64,000 bases of DNA, taken from an uncultured Pelagibacteraceae bacterium (GTDB lineage: Bacteria > Pseudomonadota > Alphaproteobacteria > Pelagibacterales > Pelagibacteraceae). The stretch lies in NCBI GenBank assembly GCA_902568975.1, contig CACFSO010000001.1, forward strand, positions 1 through 64,000. Direction: 5' to 3'. The notes under the pieces are model-generated. The model did not search any database. It saw nothing but the letters and a program-made list of their open reading frames with translations, and had not been told where the DNA came from. Both the position numbers and the translations under genes were made by a program. Shown piece by piece: positions 1-9,380 of this stretch; the stretch's first letter is position 1; each line of letters starts with the position of its first letter.

Positions 1-23
1 TGCTTAAATAAGCTTATTTTGAG

Positions 24-387
24 TCTGCCAGATAAATGACTTATCGCTTTAACTTTTGTTAAAGAGGAAAGTCCGGGCTCTACAAAGACACGGTGCCAGT
101 TAACAACTGGCGGGGAAGACCCTAGGGATAGTGCCACAGAGAATAGACCGCCTTATCAAGGCAAGGGTGAAATGGTGAGGTAAGAGCTCACCGGCTTTTT
201 GGTAACAAAAAGTGCAGGGAAAACCCCACCGGGAGCAAGACTGAGTAGAGATGACATTGTTAGAAATAACTAAAAGCAGTCTTTGGCTAGTCATCAGGGT
301 TAGTTGCTTGAGCCTTAAAGTGATTTAAGGCCTAGATAAATGATAAGTTTAAAAGACAGAACCCGGCTTATAGTTTATCTGGCATCT
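24..387 (+). ncRNA. rnpB: RNase P RNA (class A)
   Basis: This is the catalytic RNA of RNase P, which matures tRNA 5' ends. The terminal P1 helix is visible: TGCCAGATAAA at 26-36 pairs exactly with TTTATCTGGCA at 374-384. The conserved cores are present, including GAGGAAAGTCCGGGCTC near 64-80, the AGAGAATAGACCGCC block near 137-153, AAGGGTGAAA near 163-172 and GACAGAACCCGGCTTA near 355-370. A short T-rich stretch follows P1 (386-392). The gene lies directly upstream of mraZ on the same strand. Exact ends are inferred from P1 pairing. The first 23 bases of the window show nothing I can name. Confidence 0.95.
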
Positions 388-459
388 TTTTAATTTAAAT
401 TCCAAAATATTGTTTCGTATTTGTTCCAAGAATATTAAATTTTTTTTACAACTTTAGTA

Positions 460-488
460 TTGACGGTTGTATATAAAACCCATAATAT
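460..488 (+). promoter_or_regulatory. mraZ (dcw operon) promoter
   Basis: A sigma-70-like promoter is visible. The -35 is TTGACG at 460-465, followed by a 17-base spacer and a -10 TAATAT at 483-488. It lies 37 bases upstream of the mraZ start. The MraZ boxes overlap the -10 element, so MraZ binding would block it. No other promoter-like site of this quality is seen within the following operon. Confidence 0.6.
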
Positions 489-502
489 CCCATAAAAACC
501 CA
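478..502 (-). promoter_or_regulatory. MraZ operator: three TGGGN boxes
   Basis: On the minus strand this reads TGGGT-N5-TGGGA-N5-TGGGT, with boxes at 498-502, 488-492 and 478-482, so the period is exactly 10 bp. This arrangement (three TGGGN repeats separated by five bases upstream of mraZ) is the known MraZ binding site in Escherichia coli. Its position over the -10 region implies autorepression of the dcw operon by MraZ. The function here is inferred from the match. Confidence 0.75.
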
Positions 503-525
503 ATTTAGGGTTATATATATGAACT

Positions 526-981
526 ATGTTTTTATCGACTTACGAAAACAAATTGGACAAAAAAGGGAGGGTTTCTGTGCCTGCCTCTTTTAGATCATAC
601 CTTTCTAACCTAGGTTATAATGGTGTAATTTGTTATCCATCATTTAATAATCAATGCATAGAGTCATGGCCACAAGATAGAATTGAAAAAATTTCAAACT
701 CAATAGATTCACTCAATCCTTTTGAAGAAAAAAAAGATTATTTTGCTACATCAATATTGTCAGAAAGTATTAATCTACAATTTGATAGCGAAGGAAGAAT
801 TTTACTTACATCAAAATTATTAAAGCATGCAAAAATTAAAAATAGCATGTTATTTGTTGGACAAGGAAAAACTTTCCAAATATGGGAACCAACAATTTTT
901 GAAAAATTTAGGGTGACTGCAAAAAGAAAATCAAACATTCATAGAGCTAGCCTTAAATGGGAGAGACAATTTAATAACTAA
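526..981 (+). CDS. mraZ: Transcriptional regulator MraZ
   Basis: MraZ is a DNA-binding regulator with two AbrB-like swapped-hairpin repeats that controls the dcw cluster. The N-terminus MFLSTYENKLDKKGRVSVPASFR is the first repeat, and the second signature (LQFDSEGRILLTSKLLKHA) lies near residues 84-102. The length of 151 residues is normal. It is the first gene of the long dcw operon, downstream of a promoter overlapped by its own predicted boxes, so autorepression is likely. ftsZ follows 12 bases later, which is unusual because rsmH normally comes next. Confidence 0.95.
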   Translation: MFLSTYENKLDKKGRVSVPASFRSYLSNLGYNGVICYPSFNNQCIESWPQDRIEKISNSIDSLNPFEEKKDYFATSILSESINLQFDSEGRILLTSKLLKHAKIKNSMLFVGQGKTFQIWEPTIFEKFRVTAKRKSNIHRASLKWERQFNN

Positions 982-993
982 AAGGGGGGATAA

Positions 994-2460
994 ATGACGA
1001 TTAACTTTAAAGCACCAGATATAAAAGAACTTAAACCAAGAATATTAGTTCTTGGAGTTGGAGGAGCAGGAGGTAATGCAATTAATGGAATGATTGATGC
1101 AGGTCTGCAAGGAGTTGAATTTATTGCTGTAAATACTGATGCCCAAGATTTAAAAGTAAGCAAAGCAAAAGCTAAAGTTCAAATTGGTTTAAATTTAACT
1201 AAAGGATTAGGAGCAGGAGCCAAATTAGACATAGGCCAGGCAGCAGCGGATGAGTCTTTGAATGATATTGTTAATATTTTACAAGGTTCAAATATGGTTT
1301 TTATTACTGCAGGAATGGGCGGAGGAACAGGAACAGGATCAGCTCATGTAATTGCTCGAGCAGCAAAAGAATTAAATATTTTGACTGTAGGGGTAGTTAC
1401 TTTACCATTTCTATATGAGGGTCCTTCTAGAATGCGAAGAGCGCAACAGGGATTGGAAGAATTAAGAAAGCACGTTGATACAATCATTGTAGTGCCAAAT
1501 CAAAATCTTTTTAAAATTGCAAGTGATCAAACTACATTTGAGGAATCTTTTGAACTTTCAAATGATGTATTATTACATGGTGTTCAAAGTATTACTGATT
1601 TAATGGTAAGACCAGGTTTAATTAATCTTGACTTTGCTGATGTTGAAACAGTGATGAGTTCAATGGGTAAAGCAATGATGGGAACTGGTGAAGCTGAAGG
1701 CGAAGGCAGAGCCATTAATGCTGCTGAAATGGCAATAAGCAATCCTCTTATAGATGATTATACTTTAAAAGGAGCAAAAGGATTATTAGTAAATATTACT
1801 GGCGGAAAAGATTTAAAACTTTTCGAAGTTGATGAGGCTGTTAATAAAGTAAGGGCTGAAGTTGATCCAGAGGCCGAACTTATAATTGGAGCAATTACTG
1901 ATCCACAACTAGATGGAAAGATGAGAGTTTCTATTGTTGCTACCGCTTTAGATGGACAGCAGCCCGAAGCTAAATCTGTAATAAACATGGTTCATAGAAT
2001 TCATAATAGAAATCCTGGTTACTCAGATTTTTCCAACTTAAGTTCACCGTCACAACCATTGAATTTGTCCAGCAATGTTGCAAACCCAATTTCAGAAGGA
2101 GCAACAGCTTTAAAACTAGAAAATGAAATTGCAGAACAAAAAACCGATGAAATTTTTCCTGATAAAGATGATATAGAGGAATCTATAATTTCAAATTCCA
2201 TTACTGAACCTTTTGATGAAAAAGAATTAAATAGTGAGGTTAAATTAGAAATATCTGAAGAAAATACTTTATTGAAAAATGAAGATGATTCAAATGGTTT
2301 AGAAAACTTTGGTATTGAAGAAGAAATAACACCTGATTTGTTTAATTCAGAAAATCCTAATGATTTGGATAAAGAGTTTACTTCTTTTGATACCACAAAA
2401 AAATCTGAAGAAGAAGATGAATTAGAAATTCCAGCATTTTTGAGAAGACAAAAAAATTAA
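994..2460 (+). CDS. ftsZ: Cell division protein FtsZ
   Basis: FtsZ is the tubulin-like GTPase that builds the cytokinetic ring. The tubulin signature GGGTGTGSA is near residues 109-117, and NTDAQDL and the T7-loop NLDFADV are also present. A long acidic, poorly conserved linker (about residues 345-470) leads to a conserved C-terminal peptide, [13 protein letters not shown], the usual docking site for FtsA and other ring anchors. A strong ribosome binding site (AAAGGGGGG, 981-989) precedes the ATG. The gene occupies the second position in the dcw cluster, between mraZ and rsmH, rather than following ftsA. Its docking peptide is intact even though the local FtsA-like protein lacks the domain that normally binds it. 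Confidence 0.97.
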   Translation: MTINFKAPDIKELKPRILVLGVGGAGGNAINGMIDAGLQGVEFIAVNTDAQDLKVSKAKAKVQIGLNLTKGLGAGAKLDIGQAAADESLNDIVNILQGSNMVFITAGMGGGTGTGSAHVIARAAKELNILTVGVVTLPFLYEGPSRMRRAQQGLEELRKHVDTIIVVPNQNLFKIASDQTTFEESFELSNDVLLHGVQSITDLMVRPGLINLDFADVETVMSSMGKAMMGTGEAEGEGRAINAAEMAISNPLIDDYTLKGAKGLLVNITGGKDLKLFEVDEAVNKVRAEVDPEAELIIGAITDPQLDGKMRVSIVATALDGQQPEAKSVINMVHRIHNRNPGYSDFSNLSSPSQPLNLSSNVANPISEGATALKLENEIAEQKTDEIFPDKDDIEESIISNSITEPFDEKELNSEVKLEISEENTLLKNEDDSNGLENFGIEEEITPDLFNSENPNDLDKEFTSFDTTKKSEEEDELEIPAFLRRQKN

Positions 2461-2478
2461 TGGTCTTCAAAAAAATAA

Positions 2479-3483
2479 ATGAATGCCACCATAAAACTGG
2501 AACAAAAACATATTCCAGTATTGCTAGATGAATTAATTAGCATTATTTCCCCTCTTTATGGTGGCACATTTATTGACTGTACCTTCGGCCAAGGTGGCTA
2601 TTCTTCCAAAATTCTAGAAAATAAAAATAATAAAATAATTTCATTTGATAGAGATGAAGAAGTAATAGACATATCTAGAAAACTAAAAAAAAAATTTGGA
2701 AAAAAATTTAGTTTTATAAATAAAAAATTTAGTGAAATTAATAGTATTGATTTAACTAAAGAAAATATAAGAGCAATAATTTTTGATTTAGGGTATTCGA
2801 CAAGTCAAATTAAAAATTCCAGTAAAGGTATTTCATTTAATTATTTAGGAAAATTAAACATGAAAATGGGTCTTAATAAATTCTCTGCACATGATGTGGT
2901 AAACAAGATGGACGAAATAAGTCTTCATAAAATATTTAAATTTTATGGTGATGAACAAAAGTCCAAAATTATTGCAAAAAAAATAGTCTTAGAAAGAAAA
3001 AAAAAAATTATAAAAACTGAGGATTTGGTAAAAATTATTGATTTAGTAAAAAAACACAAGAGAACCAAAACTCATAATTCAACAAAAATCTTTCAGTCCT
3101 TAAGAATTTTTGTTAATGAAGAGGTAAGTCAATTAATTTTTGGTTTAATAAATAGTTTTAAAATTCTTCCAATTGGAGGAATGATAGCGGTTGTTACTTT
3201 TCATTCACTTGAAGATAAAATAGTTAAATTTTTTTTTAGGAATTATTCAGAAAACAAAAATTCTTCTAGATATTTACCTGAGTTGAGTCAGAAAAAACAA
3301 CTTTTTAAATTAAATAATAAAAAACCTATTTTACCATCTTGGAATGAAATTAAAATAAACCCCTCTTCCAGATCAGCGAAATTAAGATATGGAATTAAAA
3401 TCAGTAATTCAAATGATTTTAATGAATTTTTAAAAAAATTTGAATATTTGCTTAATATTGAGAAACTATCAAAAAAATTATGA
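2479..3483 (+). CDS. rsmH: 16S rRNA m4C1402 methyltransferase RsmH
   Basis: RsmH (MraW) is a SAM-dependent N4-methyltransferase acting on C1402 of 16S rRNA. The N-terminal HIPVLLDELISII, the SAM-binding stretch IDCTFGQGGYSSKIL (about residues 32-46) and FHSLEDKIVK (about 241-250) are family hallmarks, and 334 residues is a typical length. No clear Shine-Dalgarno is seen, and the 18-base gap after ftsZ suggests read-through translation. The stop overlaps the ftsL start as ATGA. Confidence 0.95.
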   Translation: MNATIKLEQKHIPVLLDELISIISPLYGGTFIDCTFGQGGYSSKILENKNNKIISFDRDEEVIDISRKLKKKFGKKFSFINKKFSEINSIDLTKENIRAIIFDLGYSTSQIKNSSKGISFNYLGKLNMKMGLNKFSAHDVVNKMDEISLHKIFKFYGDEQKSKIIAKKIVLERKKKIIKTEDLVKIIDLVKKHKRTKTHNSTKIFQSLRIFVNEEVSQLIFGLINSFKILPIGGMIAVVTFHSLEDKIVKFFFRNYSENKNSSRYLPELSQKKQLFKLNNKKPILPSWNEIKINPSSRSAKLRYGIKISNSNDFNEFLKKFEYLLNIEKLSKKL

Positions 3484-3794
3484 AAAAAACTTTTTTTATT
3501 TTAATAATTTTATTTCTTATATTGGCTACCACAATAACAAAAAATTCTACAAATAAATTGGATAAAGAAATTTTTGAAACTAAAGAGAATATAAGATTAT
3601 TAAAAGATAAATATGAACTAGTTTTGCTTGAACATAATTATTTAAGTTCCCCAACCAGATTAATGCAATATCAAAGTTTATATTTTGAAAATGAATTATT
3701 ACCAATCGATATAGAAAAAACAGGCAAAATAATTTTTAATAATGAAATGGTAATTTTTGAAGAGTATATGAATGGAAAAATCGAAAAAGAATAA
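3480..3794 (+). CDS. ftsL: Cell division protein FtsL (putative)
   Basis: This is a 104-residue bitopic membrane protein with one N-terminal hydrophobic helix (residues 5-19) followed by a coiled-coil-like segment (about 28-60), the FtsL layout. Sequence conservation in FtsL is low, so the call rests on size, topology and position between rsmH and ftsI. It overlaps rsmH by four bases (ATGA) and ftsI by 23, so translation is probably coupled. FtsL is a structural partner of FtsB and FtsQ in the divisome. Confidence 0.8.
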   Translation: MKKTFFILIILFLILATTITKNSTNKLDKEIFETKENIRLLKDKYELVLLEHNYLSSPTRLMQYQSLYFENELLPIDIEKTGKIIFNNEMVIFEEYMNGKIEKE

Positions 3795-5439
3795 AGATAG
3801 ACTTATACTTGAGGATTATCAGACTGAATTTTCATATGAAAAAAAACAGTCAAATATTGAAGTATCTTTTAATAGGATAGCTTTTATTTTTTTTTTATTT
3901 TTTATAATTACAATAATTTTTTCATTTAAAGCAATTTATTTAGGCACTCTTAAAAATGAAGATAAAAAAAAAATAACAGTTAAATCCAATTTTAGATCAA
4001 GCATACTAGATAGAGATGGAAATATTTTAGCCAAAAGTGTTGTAACTACTAATGTTGGAATTAATCCTAATTTGGTTATAGATAAAAAAAAATTATTATT
4101 AAATCTTAAATTAATTTTTCCTGATAAAAACTATTATTCGATATCAAAAAAACTGAATGGAAATAAATTTTTTTATTTTGAAAAAAAAATTAATCAAGAA
4201 AAATATGATAAGTTAATACTGCTTGGTGATAAGTCACTAATTTTTGAAGATAAAATTTCAAGAATTTATCCAAATAAAAATTTATTTAGTCATATTATTG
4301 GACAAATAGATGAAGATAATATTGGAATTTCAGGAATAGAAAAGTTTTTTGATTATGAACTTAAATCTTCAGAGGATCCACTACAATTAAGCGTAGATAG
4401 AGATATTCAATATTTAATTAGACAAGAAATTTTAAAATCTAAAGAAATATTTAATAATATAGGCAGCGCAGCTTTATTAATGGATGTTAAAAGTGGAGAA
4501 ATATTATCACTTGTTTCGTTGCCGGATTATGATTTAAATAAGCGTCAAAAAATAGATGATAAAAATTATATAAATAAAATAACCAAGGGAGTTTATGAAC
4601 TTGGTTCGGTGTTTAAAACCGTTACATTGGCAGCAGGTTTTGATAATAATTTAATTGAACCTGAAACAAAATTTGAAAATTTAAAAAAAAAAATATTTTG
4701 CGCAGGAAATTCAATTTCAGAATATGATGATAAGATACCAAGAGATTTAACTGCTGAAGAAATTTTGGTTAGATCTTCAAATATTGGATCAGTAAGAATT
4801 GCTCAAAAAATTGGATTAGAAGGATATAAGAAATTTATAAATAAATTAGGTCTTTTAGAAAAAATAGAATTTGATTTAGAGGAAGTTGGACAACCCTTAG
4901 ACTTCAGATGGGGAAAATGTAAATTAGCTACTTCATCTTTTGGACATGGAATTACAACTACACCATTACAGCTCGCAAAAGCATATTCTATAATTACTAA
5001 TGGTGGTTATGATGTGAAGCCAACCCTAATTAAAAAGGTAAAAAAAACTGCAGGCAAAAAAATATTAATAAAAGATGTAAGTGATAAAATTAATCCTATT
5101 TTGAGAAAGGTTGTTTCAACAGATGATGGAACTGCAAGTTTTGCAGATATATTTGGATATGAAATTGGAGGAAAAACAGGTACAGCAGATAAATCAAAAA
5201 ATGGAGTTTATACTAAAGATAAAATAAATACTTTTGTATCAATTTTTCCAATTTCAAATCCTAAATTTGTTTTATTAGTTCTACTTGACGAGCCAAAACC
5301 AAATAAAGAATATGTTTATACTCTTTCCAACGGACAAAAATACAAGGGTAACTGGAGAAATACAGCTGGTTGGACAACGGTACTTATAGTTGGAAAAATA
5401 ATTAAAAATATAGGACCAATTTTAGCCACAAAATATTAA
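3772..5439 (+). CDS. ftsI: Peptidoglycan transpeptidase FtsI (PBP3)
   Basis: FtsI is the septal class B penicillin-binding protein that cross-links peptidoglycan. There is a cytoplasmic N-tail of about 30 residues and one membrane helix (about 31-52). A pedestal domain with FRSSILDRDGNILAKS follows, and then a transpeptidase domain. The active-site motifs are SVFK (serine nucleophile), SSN and KTGT. It lies between ftsL and the murE-murF fusion, so septal synthesis and precursor supply are co-transcribed. Confidence 0.95.
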   Translation: MEKSKKNKDRLILEDYQTEFSYEKKQSNIEVSFNRIAFIFFLFFIITIIFSFKAIYLGTLKNEDKKKITVKSNFRSSILDRDGNILAKSVVTTNVGINPNLVIDKKKLLLNLKLIFPDKNYYSISKKLNGNKFFYFEKKINQEKYDKLILLGDKSLIFEDKISRIYPNKNLFSHIIGQIDEDNIGISGIEKFFDYELKSSEDPLQLSVDRDIQYLIRQEILKSKEIFNNIGSAALLMDVKSGEILSLVSLPDYDLNKRQKIDDKNYINKITKGVYELGSVFKTVTLAAGFDNNLIEPETKFENLKKKIFCAGNSISEYDDKIPRDLTAEEILVRSSNIGSVRIAQKIGLEGYKKFINKLGLLEKIEFDLEEVGQPLDFRWGKCKLATSSFGHGITTTPLQLAKAYSIITNGGYDVKPTLIKKVKKTAGKKILIKDVSDKINPILRKVVSTDDGTASFADIFGYEIGGKTGTADKSKNGVYTKDKINTFVSIFPISNPKFVLLVLLDEPKPNKEYVYTLSNGQKYKGNWRNTAGWTTVLIVGKIIKNIGPILATKY

Positions 5440-5456
5440 GAGCTTGAATTATTAAA

Positions 5457-8303
5457 ATGTTATTAAAAGACTTTTTTCCAACAATAAACAAAAAACTTAA
5501 ATTTATTAATTTTAAAGGAATTTGCTTTAATAGTCATGAAGTTAAAAAAGGATATATTTTTTTTGCGATCAAAGGATTTAAAACAGATGGAAAAAAATTT
5601 ATAAATGAAGCTATTAAAAATGGAGCAAAAATAATTGTTTCAGATAATAAATATCAAGGTTATAAAAATAAAATATTATTTATTAAATCATCGAATCCCA
5701 GAAAGCTTCTTTCAGAAACTGCTTCTAAAATTTATAAAAAAAAGCCAAAAAACTTAATTGCTGTAACTGGAACAAATGGTAAATCTTCAATAGCAAATTT
5801 TTTTTTTCAAATTTTAAAATTAAACAAGAAAAAAGTTGGATCAATAGGAACATTGGGTGTCAATAATAAATTAAGTTTAAAACTAACCAATACAACTTTA
5901 GACACAATTAATATAAATAAAATTTTGGAAAAACAAAAAAAAAATAAGATAGATAATGTTATTTTGGAAGCATCTAGCCATGGATTGAAACAAAATAGAT
6001 TGGATGGAATAAATTTTAAAATAGGAATTTTTACAAATTTGTCGAGAGATCATTTAGATTATCATAAAACTTTTAAAGATTATTTTGAATCAAAAATGAT
6101 TTTATTCAATAAACTAATGAAAAAAAAATCTATAATAATTTACGACAATGAAATATCACAATCAAAAGTTTTACAAAAAATATCTAATAAAAAAAATTTT
6201 AATTCAATTACTATCGGTGGTAAAAAAAAATCAGATATAATATTATTAAATCATAATTTTATTGGGGATAATCAAGAAGTTGAATTTTCATTTAAAAATA
6301 AAATTTATTCATTTAAGACAAATCTAATAGGCAAAATGCAAATCAAAAATATTATAATGGCAATTGTTGCCGCAAATAAAAGTAATTTAAGTATAAAGAA
6401 AATAATTAAATCAATACATAAAATAAAACCAGTTAATGGAAGACTTGAAAAAGTTGGCAATTTACAAAATAATTCTAGAGTTATATTAGATTATGCGCAC
6501 ACTCCAGATGCATTAAAAAATTGTATATTAAATTTAAAGGAACAGTTTAAATTTAGTAAAATTTCAATTGTTTTCGGTTGTGGAGGTGATCGAGATAAAC
6601 CAAAAAGAAAAATAATGGGAAAAATAGCAAATGATTTATGTGATAAAATTTACTTAACAGATGATAATCCAAGAAAAGAACAGCCCTCAAAGATTAGAGA
6701 AGAAATAAAAAAAAAAATTATAAAATCAAAATTATTTGAAATTCCTTCAAGATCCGATGCTATTTCAAAAGCAATCAGTGACTTGGAAAGTGGAAATATA
6801 CTTCTGGTTGCAGGTAAGGGACATGAAAATTATCAAGAGTATAAAAAAATAAAATTCTTTTCTGATAAGAAGTGTATTTTGAAAAATGTAAAGATTAAAA
6901 ACAGAAATTTATATTCAAATTGGAAAATTAATATACTTAAAGAAAAAATAAAAAAAATTATATTAAGTAAAAAAAAAAATATTAACTTAGCTTCTATTAA
7001 TTCAAAAACTATAAAAAAAAACGATATTTTTTTTGGGATAAAAGGAAAAAATTTTGATGGTAATAAATATGCCAATGAGTCCATTAAAAATGGCGCAGCA
7101 TTGGCAATAATTGATAATAATTATAATAAATATAGTCCAAAAAAAATAAAAGTTTCCAAAACACTAAATTTATTATCCAGCTGTTCTAATTTAATTAGAA
7201 AAGTGTCAAATATTAAAGCAATCGCAATTACAGGCAGTTCTGGAAAAACTTCTCTTAAAGAGTTAACTGGCCAATGTTTAAATAATATTGCTAGTACTAC
7301 TTATTCTAAAAAATCTTTTAATAATAAATATGGAGTTCCTTTAAGTTTATTTAATATAAAACAAAAAAATATTTTTGGAGTTTTTGAAGTAGGCATGGAT
7401 AGAAAAGGAGAAATTGGTAAATTAAGTAAATTAATTCTGCCAGATTTAGGAGTTATTACAAATATTTCATATGCACATATAAAAAATTTTAAAAAATTAT
7501 CAGGAATTGCTTTGGCGAAGTCTGAAATGATAAATCATATAGTTCATGGTGGAGCTATAGTTTTAAATAAAGATGACACATTTTTTAATTTTTTTAAAAA
7601 AATGGCTTATAAAAAAAAATTAAAAGTTATATCATTTTCTGAAAAAAATGAAGCAGATATAAAATTTAAAAAAATAAAGAGAGAAAAAAATAATTATTTA
7701 TTATTTTTAAAATTAAAAAATAATACTAAAGTTTTTTTAATACGAAAAAATCTAAAATTTTATATACCAAATATTCTTGCTGCAGTTGCAATAATCTCAA
7801 ATTATATAAATGTCATGAAACTTAGTAAAAATTTTTTTTACAATTTTAATTTACCAAAAGGAAGAGGAGATTATTCTAAAATAAAATTTAATAAAAAAAC
7901 AATAAATATCATTGACGAAAGTTATAATTCAAATCCATTATCTTTAAAATTTGCTATAAATAATTTTAACAATATTGAAGTAAATTCTAAATATAAAAAT
8001 CTTTTGTTAGGCGATATGCTAGAACTAGGAAAATTTTCTAAGGAATTACATATACAGGCTGCAAAAATTATAAACAAATCTAAAATTAATAAGGTTTATG
8101 TATATGGAAAATATATTAGAGAAACTTATGACAAAATTAAAACACAAAAAAAAGGGAGAATCTTAAGCAGTAATAGCGATATTTATAATTTTATGAAAAA
8201 TGATCTAAGAAATAATGATTATTTAATGATAAAGGGCTCTAATGCAACAGGTTTGAATAAAATATTTTCAAAAATTAAATTAGGAAAAATTAATGCTTTA
8301 TAG
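5457..8303 (+). CDS. murE-murF: MurE-MurF fusion: bifunctional Mur ligase
   Basis: One 948-residue reading frame carries two complete Mur ligases. The N-half (about 1-480) is MurE, which adds the third residue of the stem peptide. It has the ATP-binding TGTNGKSS at 104-110 and the DNPRKEQ motif that marks meso-diaminopimelate specificity. The C-half (about 490-948) is MurF, which adds D-Ala-D-Ala. It has a second P-loop, TGSSGKTS, near residue 592, and ESYNSNP. Each half starts with its own UDP-MurNAc-binding fold. The frame is open throughout, so this is a true fusion and not two cistrons. It overlaps mraY by 11 bases. Confidence 0.95.
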   Translation: MLLKDFFPTINKKLKFINFKGICFNSHEVKKGYIFFAIKGFKTDGKKFINEAIKNGAKIIVSDNKYQGYKNKILFIKSSNPRKLLSETASKIYKKKPKNLIAVTGTNGKSSIANFFFQILKLNKKKVGSIGTLGVNNKLSLKLTNTTLDTININKILEKQKKNKIDNVILEASSHGLKQNRLDGINFKIGIFTNLSRDHLDYHKTFKDYFESKMILFNKLMKKKSIIIYDNEISQSKVLQKISNKKNFNSITIGGKKKSDIILLNHNFIGDNQEVEFSFKNKIYSFKTNLIGKMQIKNIIMAIVAANKSNLSIKKIIKSIHKIKPVNGRLEKVGNLQNNSRVILDYAHTPDALKNCILNLKEQFKFSKISIVFGCGGDRDKPKRKIMGKIANDLCDKIYLTDDNPRKEQPSKIREEIKKKIIKSKLFEIPSRSDAISKAISDLESGNILLVAGKGHENYQEYKKIKFFSDKKCILKNVKIKNRNLYSNWKINILKEKIKKIILSKKKNINLASINSKTIKKNDIFFGIKGKNFDGNKYANESIKNGAALAIIDNNYNKYSPKKIKVSKTLNLLSSCSNLIRKVSNIKAIAITGSSGKTSLKELTGQCLNNIASTTYSKKSFNNKYGVPLSLFNIKQKNIFGVFEVGMDRKGEIGKLSKLILPDLGVITNISYAHIKNFKKLSGIALAKSEMINHIVHGGAIVLNKDDTFFNFFKKMAYKKKLKVISFSEKNEADIKFKKIKREKNNYLLFLKLKNNTKVFLIRKNLKFYIPNILAAVAIISNYINVMKLSKNFFYNFNLPKGRGDYSKIKFNKKTINIIDESYNSNPLSLKFAINNFNNIEVNSKYKNLLLGDMLELGKFSKELHIQAAKIINKSKINKVYVYGKYIRETYDKIKTQKKGRILSSNSDIYNFMKNDLRNNDYLMIKGSNATGLNKIFSKIKLGKINAL

Positions 8304-9378
8304 TTTATTTTTAAATTTAGTTGAAACTTTCTCATTTTTAAATGTTTTTAAATACCTTACAGTTAGGACAGGTTTAGCTACATTTACTTCAATGTTGGTT
8401 GTTTTTCTTTTAGGAAAGCCATTTATTAATTTTTTTTCTCAAAAAAAAATACATAATCCAATTCGACATGATGGACCTACCGAACATATTTTTAAAAAGG
8501 TTGGTACTCCAACTATGGGAGGATTATTAATATTAATTGGATTATTCTCAGGAATTTTGCTTTGGAGTGATTTATCAAATCCATATATTTGGTTTTTAAT
8601 ATTCATTGTTGGTAGTTTTGGTCTTTTGGGTGCATATGACGATTTAAAAAAAATAAGGTCAAAGGATTCTAGAGGAGTTTCTTTTAAATTTAAGTTAATA
8701 AGTCAAATTATATTATCTTTAATAGGTATTTTTATATTAGTTTATTATGTGCAATCTCCCGAATTAAAAAATTTTTATTTTCCTTTTTTCAAAAATTTAT
8801 TAATTAATTTAGGTTGGTTTTTTATACCTTTTTATATTTTCATAATTGTTGGATCTTCTAATGCTGTAAATTTGACAGATGGACTTGATGGGTTGGCTAC
8901 GGTTCCAGTTATATTAGTTGCTTCTTGTTTTGCATTTATAAGTTATGTAACAGGAAATATAGTTTTTTCTGAATATCTTCAAATACCATATATTAGAGGA
9001 GTTGGTGAAGTATCAATATTTTGTGGATCAATTATTGGAGCTTGTTTAGGTTTTTTGTGGTTTAATGCTCCACCAGCAAAGATCTTTATGGGTGATACTG
9101 GTTCCTTATCACTTGGGGGTTCACTTGGAGCGGTAGGTATAATCACTAAACATGAAATAGTATTGGCGATTACTGGAGGATTATTTGTTTTTGAGGCAAT
9201 ATCAGTAATTGTACAAGTTATATCATACAAACTGACCGGCAAAAGAATTTTCAAAATGGCACCAATACATCATCATTTTGAAAAAAAAGGATGGCAAGAA
9301 TCTACGATTGTTATTAGATTTTGGATAATTTCCATTATTCTTGCAATGATTGGTTTAGCTACACTTAAGCTTAGATAA
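8293..9378 (+). CDS. mraY: Phospho-MurNAc-pentapeptide translocase MraY
   Basis: MraY transfers phospho-MurNAc-pentapeptide onto undecaprenyl phosphate, making lipid I. This is a polytopic membrane protein of 361 residues with the catalytic aspartates in GAYDDLKK (about 116-123) and NLTDGLDGLA (about 194-203). The HHHFE motif (APIHHHFEKKGW, about 324-335) is also present. Its start overlaps the end of the murE-murF fusion by 11 bases, and murD follows after two bases. Confidence 0.97.
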   Translation: MLYSLFLNLVETFSFLNVFKYLTVRTGLATFTSMLVVFLLGKPFINFFSQKKIHNPIRHDGPTEHIFKKVGTPTMGGLLILIGLFSGILLWSDLSNPYIWFLIFIVGSFGLLGAYDDLKKIRSKDSRGVSFKFKLISQIILSLIGIFILVYYVQSPELKNFYFPFFKNLLINLGWFFIPFYIFIIVGSSNAVNLTDGLDGLATVPVILVASCFAFISYVTGNIVFSEYLQIPYIRGVGEVSIFCGSIIGACLGFLWFNAPPAKIFMGDTGSLSLGGSLGAVGIITKHEIVLAITGGLFVFEAISVIVQVISYKLTGKRIFKMAPIHHHFEKKGWQESTIVIRFWIISIILAMIGLATLKLR

Positions 9379-9380
9379 TA

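Noticed and set aside
100..294. Minus-strand 64-aa frame within the RNase P RNA
   Set aside because: It lies wholly inside the structured RNA gene on the opposite strand.
6833..7084. Minus-strand hydrophobic frame inside the MurE-MurF linker
   Set aside because: It is the reverse complement of a lysine-rich linker, which always reads as Phe/Ile-rich. No ribosome binding site.
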